Assembly (NCBI GenBank): GCA_963989385.1
Contig: OZ022501.1
Location: 94,472,979 to 94,536,978, forward strand
Direction of reading: 5' to 3'
Source: Ctena decussata
Taxonomy: Eukaryota; Mollusca; Bivalvia; Lucinida; Lucinidae
DNA: 64,000 nt
How positions within the stretch are numbered: the first letter of the stretch is position 1; each line of letters opens with the position of its first letter. The notes beneath the pieces are model-generated. The model saw only the letters and a program-made list of their open reading frames with translations. It had not been told where the DNA came from and made no database searches. A program made the position numbers and the translations under genes. Shown here piece after piece: positions 58,901 to 64,000 of the stretch.

Positions 58901-61900
58901 AAGATCTATCTCTGGCTACTGTATTGAGTACCTGGAAATGATTTTGAGGTTTGTATTCATGTGTATTTTTTTAATCCAATTTCTCATTGATTTTAGTAGT
59001 TTAAAACAGAAGCAATAACTGTATTTTTCATGTGTATTTGCAAAGCAATCATTCTAAGACATTTTGACAGGATTCAGTGGTCTTGGATTTGATAATACCC
59101 TAAAATAATACTGGTCCAAACCAATGTAAAAGATAACAAAAAGTAAATGGTAGAAATAAATGGTCTTATAAACTATATATAGGTATTGTTTCTAAACCTC
59201 TTGATAATGTTTCACTACTGAAAGCGCTTGAGGAATAAAACAAAATGTGACTTGTTGTGGTGTTTCCGATTTTCTCTTTATATTTCCACCTGTATTGTGG
59301 AGCCTTCCCTTGGATCTCCAGCTAGATATATATATATATTTAAATCTACACGCTTTGTTCAACATTAAATTGTAATTCATTGTCTAGTCACTACGCGCTT
59401 TGTTTAACTTTAAACTGTAAATCATCATCTAGTCATGTAAAATAATTTAGACAAAACTCAACTTAATTTCTACTTTCAGCCTTCATAGCAAGGAAGTAAA
59501 GTCTATTGGTGGTGAAATCAAGTTGCGGGAGTATTTTCATCTGCTGGATTTGATGTTTGGTACAAGTCTCCCAAATGATATGAGGAAGAGATTGCTGGCA
59601 CTCTATCCTCAGTTGAAGGTAACTTTCTGGCTAGGGCACCTTTTCTTTAGTAACAGCTGAAACAATGTCAAGAGACACTAACTTGTGACTAATCAGTTTG
59701 GTGGCAAACAGTGTTAAAATGCTAGAAAATATTCTTGGCCTACTATATACTTGTACGTAAGAGGAAAGAAATGTCGAACTTGTCATGATACAGACCAAGT
59801 GAATCATGAGACCATGTGTTTAACACACAGAGTTTTAGATTTCCTTTGGTGGTCTTTAAGGAACGGTTGACCTCATATACATAAGTGGGACTGATAGGTA
59901 GCAAAAACTGGAACTGTGTATGAAATTTAATGGGCAGAGCAGTCTAATGCAGTAAATTTAAAATGCGTCCAAATGCCTTCTGAACTTTTTGAACTTAAAA
60001 AAAGAACACTTCACTTCTTTTATATTGAAAGATTACCCTTGTTGATCTAGGCCTTTAATAGTATGTGACTTAATGTATGCTATGGGATCTGATTGTCTTA
60101 GTTCCTAATCATTGCCTATCTTTTTACTTTGTTATACAGAATATTTTCAAAGTTCACTGTTTTAGGTACCCAAGTCTTTGTTAGTGGCTAGTACTCAATA
60201 CTGTTGCAGCTGGAATTTAATGTTTGTTTTATTTTTGCAGAACATAGCTTTTGGTCAGAACCTTAGCTCTGACCTAAGAAACTTTTTCCCATCATTCTTG
60301 ACAAGAGCCACCTCTGGCTCTGCTACCAGCTTGAAAACTGAGGTAAGAAATACTTTGATTCAATGTTTAGAGGATAGGGGGCATATTTATAAAAGCACTG
60401 AAGTCATTGCTATGCTGTTGCTTAGGCTTAATTTCTATGAAGGAGATTTCCTGCAACTACGAAATTTGCTCTGTAGAAGTAGTCTTTTTCAGACTGTTCC
60501 TCCAGAGCAAATTTCATAGTTGTAGAGAATCTCCTTCAAAGAAATTTAGCCTTAGCAACAGCATAGCAACCGTTTAAGTTGTTTTATAAATACGGCCCCA
60601 GGGGTGTAGCTAAGATTTCATTGGTACCTTTGGAGAGGATGTCTAGGGTATTCTGTATGGAATATTTAAAATCGTAAATGGCAAATGATGCATAGCCTAA
60701 GGCTTACAAGCCCTGAGTCACCTGATTATGGACCATATGATTTTGATATTTGTGACTAGGAAAATGCACAGATATGCTGTGGTTGTTATACAAATTCATA
60801 GGCTTATTGGAAAGACTAGATTTTATCATGAATTTAAAGTTCTTTGTATTAATTACATGTTCAGGGCTCAAGATAAGATTAAATTTTATTGATAAGTGTG
60901 GGACAAATTTCCTTAATATATTATGGAACTTTGTCATCAGTACTTCCTCACAATTTACATTTTATGGCCATGTGGCTAGGAGAAATAATTTATGCTTTTA
61001 CGATGAAATCAGAAAGTTATGTTAAAGAATCTCCTTACCTGGATGACTGTTATAACTATGTATGTCTGTTTGCTGTATGGCAGAAGTAATACCTGTAGTT
61101 ACCTGTACATTGTAGGTATTGTCTTGCCTGCTGCTGTGTCTGTCAGAAGATAAACATTCCTACGCTCTCTGGTGTCAGCACTATACAAAATATCTCGACC
61201 AGTCCAGGTATTTATATAAACTTAACCTTTTATGTAGTATTGGTTACTTGGTAGCAACCATTTAAAATATCAGTCTTCTAGTTTAAATGATAAAAGTAGA
61301 ATTGAAGGAAGGGAGAGGAGAAGAGAATGGACAACTATTAATACTGATTTATGCAATTCAGAAAATCCTTCTTGAGCCTTGATTCAGGTCTGGTTGTTTC
61401 ACAGCATTGGTTGCTCAATTGTGACGTAGAAGCATGGCATCCAGTATATCTTGTATTGATAGCTGAGCAGGTAAAAGTTACGATAATCATGGTAAGATTA
61501 TAAACTGTATGGATACACCTCCATATTTTCTGTCATTTTATTTAAAAGGAGACAACTTTTGTGACTTTCTGTGTGCTTCTCTAGATGAAAACTCCTTGCA
61601 AAAAGAGGTCTACTCTTAAAAGAAAAAAGTTTGTCATGAAGGAGCAAATTCTTTCCTTAAGAGTTGACCGCCATTGAAAATGGAGGCAAAAGGAAAAATG
61701 GCAGAGTTGCTTTCCATAAAAGTATATCCATTAACCTTTAAGATGTAGTTTTGTTGATGCCCTCTGTAGCGCTGCCTTGCAGTCAAATGAGGGCTTATGA
61801 CATATGTATGTAAGGACATCTAAGAAAAATTATCTTGAAAATATTATCAGCAACTCCCTTAAAAAGGACCTGTGTAAAAAGAAAAATCAAGTGTTGGTTC

Positions 61901-63426
61901 TGTGTTTCTAGGGTGGTAATGCAGTATCTTGTTGACAACTGGGAGACAGCCAGCAGTAAAGTGGACAAGAAACTGCTTCACCAGACAGTACAGTCGTTCA
62001 TGAGGACAAATGAAGAGATGGTTCAGAGCAGGAATAATTCTGGAGACTGGGAGGCTCTCAACAATGTCAGTGAGGTAGGAACTGAAGTTTTTCCTTTATC
62101 CAGATGATTTGTTGATTACTCGCATGAATATATGCACCAGTGATGTTGATTTTGTTTCCACCTGTAGCTTTTCTTCATTATTTGACATTTCCTTTTCAGA
62201 AATATGTTTTGTAAGATATCTTTTGATCAATCTTGGACGCATGTTTAGGGAAAAAGGGTGGGCCATGGCTAGAGTTTATATGGCTTGAAAAATTGAATGC
62301 TGCTATTTCAGTAAGAACAGAGTATTAAGATGTCAGTTGGACAGTTCTTATGAGCATTGTGGAGAAACATTTTCATTTCTTGAGTGTCATAAAAATGAAA
62401 GTATTTCTTCATTAATATAGGGCTGCTTATTGGTCTAATCTAATCATATTTCATTGTTTTCTATTTTGTTTTTAAGGAGCTGAACACAAGATTGTCTCGC
62501 CCAAGGTTTCCCTGGAAGTGGGTGATGTTCTTCCTGATATCTACATTGACTGCTATAATAGTGTATGATGTCTGGGTCAGCAAAACATTCAAAGGTATTA
62601 AGTTAAGCTGTGCCCTGAGATAAAGTAAAGGTGGGCATGTTCAGATAGTGAAAGCTCAGGTCAAATTATACCTGCATATAATCTGATCGCTCTTCCCTGT
62701 TTGAATACACATTATGTGGATCCTCAGGAATATATTGGCAATGTGGGTTTAATAGGTACGTTACAACAGATGGAACAATGAATGAAGACTGTTTGTTTAA
62801 AGTATAAACAAAAATACCATAACCACCATGTAAGCTCACTTTTCACGTATTGGAATTTTCTTCGAAGAGCCTTTGTTGCAACTGTTTAGAAGATAACTAC
62901 GAGTTGCTATGCCAGCATCTGGTCTAAGTAATCACTGTTTGTAAATGACTCAATCCAAGTTTTCCCTGGCGCAGCTTGGTGGTCTTTCCTGGCGGAACAC
63001 ATTTGAACCCACCATTGTTTGATTAGCTTGGAGAACTTCAGAGACTGATCGGTCTGCACCTTTCAGTTTATATACATGTGTTACGGTGTGAAAATTGATC
63101 TAAGACATGCTGAAAACAGCAATGTTTAATTCAGCATTCACATCTGCAAAAAAAAAATATCAGTCTATCAGAACTGTTCTCTTTTTAGCTTAGACTTATA
63201 GGCCTTGCTTCAGGCAGACTTGCTGTTGCGTTTTTTCTTTAAAAATGTTGCAGGAGGTGTGTATACCTAAAATCAGTCACTGGTTAATGACATATTGTTA
63301 CATAATTATGGCATGCTTTTAATTTGTAGACTCAAGAACAGTGAGATTCCTGGAGGCGTATGGTGTGTTGGGATTCTTTGAGCAGATCTTTGGCGCAGTC
63401 AGCTTTTATGCCAGCATTACATATGG
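46863..63426 (+). CDS. TMEM214: TMEM214 (transmembrane protein 214), 5' twelve coding exons; gene continues beyond the window
   Basis: Exons: 46863-46989, 50359-50570, 54245-54398, 55998-56212, 56901-57006, 58867-58948, 59480-59618, 60241-60342, 61116-61207, 61912-62074, 62477-62594, 63330-63426. They total 1607 nt, about 535 codons, with every phase consistent. The protein matches vertebrate TMEM214 along its length: N-terminal WSVVGKQKKGKG, a charged Lys-rich linker (res. ~45-105), LWLKDLVTYLN (~130-140), DYPLNGM, LWALGQVG, VWLQIMLP, FFPSFLTRAT, and one membrane helix at ~479-499 (WVMFFLISTLTAIIVYDVWV), where human TMEM214 has its first helix. Human TMEM214 is ~690 residues, so ~150 C-terminal residues with the second membrane segment lie outside. 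The mammalian protein sits in the ER membrane and has been linked to ER-stress apoptosis through procaspase-4. Whether that role holds in a mollusc is unknown. Confidence 0.93.
47037..48160. other. TMEM214 intron 1, first part, no recognised element
   Basis: A T-run at 47069-47085 and otherwise unremarkable AT-rich DNA. No exon signature. Confidence 0.4.
48163..49160 (+). mobile_element. tRNA-derived SINE split by an insertion
   Basis: The head GGCGCCCCGATAGCTCAGTG (48163-48182) is separated by ~850 bp from CAGCTCAGTCTGTAGAGAGG (49038) and the B-box-like GTAGGTTCAAAACCTGCGC (~49100), then a body with GTTCCTTTCGGGGTTGCGAT. The intervening DNA is the inverted-array element at 48191-49032. Confidence 0.6.
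48191..49032. mobile_element. ~840-bp element with inverted tandem (iteron) arrays at both ends
   Basis: The left array (48191-48341) has about seven 16-22-bp units GGACAAAACRGACCACGTTTC. The right array (48899-49032) has seven units of the complement (CGTGGTCCGTTTTGTCC). The ~560-bp middle is noncoding AT-rich. CTCAG is present on both outer sides and may be part of a target duplication. No superfamily is recognised. Confidence 0.8.
49164..49337. mobile_element. hAT-like MITE with 8-bp target-site duplication
   Basis: 174 bp. Ends TAGGGGTGTAACAATACA / CTATTGTTACATCCCTA. Flanks ATGGTTTC (49156-49163) and GTGGTTTC (49338-49345) match at 7 of 8. TAGGGGTGTAAC-type ends with an 8-bp duplication are the hAT signature. 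The interior repeats GCAATRG words. Confidence 0.85.
49908..49968. repeat. 30-bp tandem duplication
   Basis: GGTAACAACAAAATCAGATC followed by ATACCG occurs twice in a row. Confidence 0.85.
50359..50570 (+). CDS. TMEM214: TMEM214 exon 2
   Basis: Acceptor TTTCTGTTTAAG at 50358, donor GAG|GTCAGT at 50571; 212 nt, phase 1 to 0. It encodes DPVKESSTIYDAFVAKEQEK, a Lys/Glu-rich linker, and RKLTFEEAVKE, matching the human S-T-L-Y-E and S-L-E-E-A-L-K blocks. Confidence 0.88.
50785..50950. mobile_element. Partial relative of family J MITE
   Basis: CCAGGGCCCAGCCTTTCAAA..TTGTTAGC at the left and TGAGGAGCTATTGCAGTGCA..TCCTCACATTTT inside resemble the 3338-3605 element. No matching right end. Confidence 0.4.
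51198..51511. mobile_element. ~314-bp palindrome built of ~30-bp units, family D (copy 2)
   Basis: Ends CACAGGGTATAATCGATTCC / ATCGATTATACCCTATG. Inside, GCTTCCTGCAGAGACTGTCC-type units run in one direction on the left arm and inverted on the right. Lies in TMEM214 intron 2. Confidence 0.85.
51598..51806. mobile_element. MITE with TAGGGGAGAGTCGGG ends, carrying a nested family B hairpin
   Basis: The left end TAGGGGAGAGTCGGGTAACT..TCGGACAGTGGGTAATTTCG..GACA faces the right end TGTCCGAATTTACCC..TGTCCGAAGTCGCCCGACTC..TCCCCTA. A family B hairpin (51688-51755, CAGTGAAAATCCTGATGAGA..) sits in the centre. Confidence 0.85.
52200..52240. repeat. Short hairpin
   Basis: CAACAGTATAT, loop TCTACG, ATATACTGTTG: a perfect 11-bp arm hairpin. 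Confidence 0.8.
52359..52529. mobile_element. ~170-bp palindromic MITE
   Basis: AATGGGGATAACTGTACT..TGTCATTTGGGGA..GTAAATCAT..ATGGTCG..TTTTACGG facing CCGTAAAA..CGACCATAAAACC..TTCCCCAAATGACA..AGTACAGTTATCCCCT. Confidence 0.85.
52602..52803. mobile_element. Palindromic MITE, family A (copy 3)
   Basis: Same ends as the 55-258 copy. The centre CCGTCTCGTCGAGACGG is a perfect palindrome, making this the most intact copy. Confidence 0.9.
52942..54117. mobile_element. 1.18-kb TA-flanked non-autonomous element (Tc1/mariner-like)
   Basis: Ends TACTCAACAGCAAAAGAAAC..GCATATTTTT and AAAAATATGCGTTATTTTTG..CTTTTGAGTA, inverted ~32 bp, with TA on each side. No open transposase frame inside, though the size would suit a decayed full-length Tc1/mariner. 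Confidence 0.75.
54245..54398 (+). CDS. TMEM214: TMEM214 exon 3
   Basis: Acceptor TCTTCCCAG at 54244, donor AAAG|GTAAAC at 54399; phase 0 to 1. It encodes ISEEELKSVLLQSKEHFPEK and LWLKDLVTYLNMKL, matching the human W-L-K-D-L-A-S-Y-L-N-Y-K-L block. Confidence 0.9.
54407..54579. mobile_element. Family J MITE (copy 2)
   Basis: CCTGGGTGTTCAAAGC..CGTTAGTTTAACGA at the left and AACTAACAACGCCATTAGTT..TTGAACAACTGGGCCCAG at the right. It starts 8 bp inside TMEM214 intron 3. Confidence 0.75.
54736..54905 (-). mobile_element. tRNA-derived SINE (family S), minus strand
   Basis: ATGGATGGATAGATTTAGGC (tail complement), TTCAACAGTATTTCAGTCAT (body), TGTGTGCAATGAAGCC, CATTTGAACTGGGGTTACTA (B-box region) and GACCCACCGAACTAGAGGCC. 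Confidence 0.65.
55205..55290 (+). mobile_element. tRNA-like SINE head
   Basis: TTTTAGCCTAGTGGTTGTGT (A-box-like) and GTGAAATCGATTCCCGG (B-box-like) about 40 bp apart. There is no paired acceptor stem. Confidence 0.5.
55998..56212 (+). CDS. TMEM214: TMEM214 exon 4
   Basis: Acceptor TTTTCACAG at 55997, donor ACAG|GTAAAC at 56213; 215 nt, phase 1 to 0. It encodes DYPLNGMSKGC through LYGYKIFLQLLARNNPDIV, like human D-Y-P-Y-S-L and L-H-G-Y-R-I-C-I-Q-A-I-L. Confidence 0.9.
56411..56480. mobile_element. Hairpin repeat family B
   Basis: TTAAACAGTGCAGACTCTGC..TCAAACTACTCC and AGCTGATCTGGATCTATATT..GTTAACC; decayed. Confidence 0.65.
56529..56751. mobile_element. Palindromic MITE, family C (copy 3)
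   Basis: ATGAGCCTTGACACAAGAAA..ACAACAAAGTGG..GACTCAGATCAGCCTGGGCA facing TGCCCAGGCTGATCTGAGTC..CCACTTCGTTGGTTTTCTCG..TGGCTCAT. The most symmetric copy. Confidence 0.9.
56901..57006 (+). CDS. TMEM214: TMEM214 exon 5
   Basis: Acceptor TTAATTGCAG at 56900, donor AGAG|GTAGGT at 57007; phase 0 to 1. It encodes NRPSQCLSILWALGQVG, one of the best conserved blocks of the family. Confidence 0.9.
57050..57119. mobile_element. Hairpin repeat family B
   Basis: GCAAACAGTGTAGACCAAGA..TCAGACTGCTCC facing GAGCAGTCTGATCAGGATCT..GCAGTGTTTGCC. Confidence 0.85.
57700..58460 (+). mobile_element. Array element: four ~150-bp units with GGTGACCTTGACC in TMEM214 intron 5
   Basis: Units near 57823, 57974, 58124 and 58277: CTTGTCTGCACCATATCTCC..TGAA..GATATATCACT..TTTTGGTGACCTTGACCCC..TTTTCAAGGTCACAGGAGGT. 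Preceded by facing C-run and G-run tracts (57743-57778). Confidence 0.85.
58867..58948 (+). CDS. TMEM214: TMEM214 exon 6
   Basis: Acceptor TCTATTCCAG at 58866, donor TGAG|GTTTGT at 58949; phase 1 to 2. It encodes VWLQIMLPCLSLRSISGYC, matching human V-W-L-G-I-M-L-P-V-L. Confidence 0.88.
59480..59618 (+). CDS. TMEM214: TMEM214 exon 7
   Basis: Acceptor CTACTTTCAG at 59479, donor GAAG|GTAACT at 59619; phase 2 to 0. It encodes a helical segment with EYFHLLDLMF and LYPQLK. Human has F-P-L-L-D-F-A-Y and L-Y-P-R-L-K at these places. Confidence 0.9.
60241..60342 (+). CDS. TMEM214: TMEM214 exon 8
   Basis: Acceptor TTTTTGCAG at 60240, donor GAG|GTAAGA at 60343; 102 nt, phase 0 to 0. It encodes NIAFGQNLSSDLRNFFPSFL and TRAT, matching human Y-F-P-S-F-L-S-R-A-T. 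Confidence 0.9.
60376..60602. mobile_element. Palindromic MITE, family H (copy 2)
   Basis: GGGGGCATATTTATAAAAGC..GTTGCT..GAAGGAGATTTCCTGCAACT..AAATTTGCTCTG facing CCAGAGCAAATTTCATAGTT..GTTTTATAAATACGGCCCC. It lies 33 bp inside TMEM214 intron 8. Confidence 0.88.
61116..61207 (+). CDS. TMEM214: TMEM214 exon 9
   Basis: Acceptor CATTGTAG at 61115, donor CCAG|GTATTT at 61208; phase 0 to 2. It encodes VLSCLLLCLSEDKHSYALWC and QHYTKYLDQS, corresponding to the human L-T-E-C-L ... V-W-R-Q-L-Y segment. Confidence 0.85.
61605..61670. mobile_element. Hairpin repeat family G (copy 3)
   Basis: AGGTCTACTCTTAAAAGAAA..AAAGTTTGTC facing GGAGCAAATTCTTTCCTTAA..GAGTTGACC. Confidence 0.75.
61912..62074 (+). CDS. 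TMEM214: TMEM214 exon 10
   Basis: Acceptor TGTGTTTCTAG at 61911, donor TGAG|GTAGGA at 62075; phase 2 to 0. It encodes VVMQYLVDNWETASSKVDKK and TVQSFMRTNEEM, matching the human L-L-S-S-W and T-I-Q-S-L-K-L-T-N-Q-E-L segments. Confidence 0.88.
62477..62594 (+). CDS. TMEM214: TMEM214 exon 11 (first membrane helix)
   Basis: Acceptor TTTGTTTTTAAG at 62476, donor AAAG|GTATTA at 62595; phase 0 to 1. It encodes RPRFPWKW followed by a ~20-residue hydrophobic helix. Human has P-R-L-P-W-T-R before its helix at the same point. Confidence 0.88.
63330..63426 (+). CDS. TMEM214: TMEM214 exon 12 (last in window)
   Basis: Acceptor TTTAATTTGTAG at 63329, donor ATGG|GTAAGT at 63427; phase 1 to 2. It encodes DSRTVRFLEAYGVLGFFEQI and FGAVSFYASITYG. 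The downstream exon with the C-terminus lies past the window end. Confidence 0.82.
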
Positions 63427-63674
63427 GTAAGTACATGTTTTATGTATTTCAGGGCATTATATGAGAAGTACTACAAGAACAGTGTTTAATACCATGTGCA
63501 AACAGTAAAGACTGAGATCAGCATGAAATAGCAGCCATGCATGTGTGCCGAAGTATGAAGTTTAAATTCTGTATATGAACACTGGTGAGGTGCATAGTTG
63601 ACGATAAGTCGGAGATTCTTTTTATTAATACTTCAAAACATAAATTGTGACCCGTCAGTAGAACATCCTCTTTA

Positions 63675-63910
63675 TGTGAGCCACCACACGACAACACTAA
63701 CAAAGTGGCAGGAGCACCCAGCAAAGACTCAGATCATCCTGGGCATCTGCCCAGTCTGATCAATGTCGTTGCTGTTCGATGGAGCTAGCTTAGACCCTTA
63801 GCTACCCTTTAAGCGGGCAGCAGAATCTGATCAGACTGGGTGGATTCCCGGGCTAATCAGATTCCTTGCTGGGCTCACCTGCCTCTTTGTTGTTTTTGTC
63901 ATGTCGCAGT
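63675..63910. mobile_element. Palindromic MITE, family C (copy 4)
   Basis: TGTGAGCCACCACACGACAA..AAAGACTCAGATCATCCTGG..GGAGCTAGCTTAGACCCTTA..CCTCTTTGTTGTTTTTGTCA..TGTCGCAG. In the last TMEM214 intron of the window. Confidence 0.8.
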
Positions 63911-64000
63911 TTGTGTTATGCGCCAGTATTACTAAATACTTCCATTATTTGAAGCTGTGTGTTTGCAGGCCAGGGTTGCCAAAACTGGTATTTAAAGGAA

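Overview
The window is animal nuclear DNA, almost certainly from a mollusc and most likely a heterodont (venerid-type) bivalve. The reasons are short exons with GT-AG introns, AT-rich non-coding sequence, tandem arrays containing GTGACCTTGACC, elements with GGAC tetranucleotide tracts and GCTCAGGTGAGCTAAAAA ends, and many short palindromic repeats of kinds common in bivalve genomes. The species assignment is inference. I see no bacterial operon, CRISPR array or viral genome.

Two protein-coding genes are supported, both on the + strand. The first is the 3' part of an SLC10-type (bile-acid/sodium symporter superfamily) transporter: an exon at 459-630, a 13.9-kb intron, and a terminal exon at 14549-15252, with a possible polyadenylation signal near 15895. 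Its 5' part lies before the window. The second is the 5' three-quarters of TMEM214, an ER membrane protein. Twelve coding exons run from the ATG at 46863 to 63426, all splice phases agree, and the gene continues beyond the window.

The rest, about 61 kb, is introns plus a 31-kb intergenic stretch (about 15.9-46.2 kb) packed with non-autonomous elements. Region by region: 0.7-1.3 kb is a decayed tandem array. From 4.5 to 9.9 kb a 1.78-kb segment is present three times in near-identical copies, followed by a pearl/Helentron-like array element to 12.04 kb. 13.7-14.4 kb is a long-arm inverted duplication. From 17.3 to 28.5 kb there are palindromic MITEs and tandem-array elements. 30.1-31.1 kb is another array element ending in a GGAC tract and hairpin. 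33.7-36.1 kb is a Mutator-like element with an apparent 9-bp target-site duplication. 38.5-39.0 kb is a tRNA-derived SINE with a GATA tail. 40.7-42.6 kb holds a 165-bp direct-repeat pair. 46.2-46.8 kb is a decayed non-LTR reverse transcriptase on the minus strand. TMEM214 introns contain an element with inverted iteron arrays (48.2-49.0 kb), a hAT-like MITE with an 8-bp duplication, a nested MITE, a 1.2-kb TA-flanked element, and further copies of families seen upstream.

The two genes show no functional link. The most notable structures are the recent tandem triplication with a poly-C tract of different length in each copy, two repeat families whose arms are themselves inverted tandem arrays, the inverted duplication carrying splice-donor-like sequence just before the last SLC10 exon, and loss of expected sodium-ligand residues in the SLC10 protein. 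Coordinates of repeats are accurate to a few bases where both ends are clear and to tens of bases otherwise. Identities were judged by eye.
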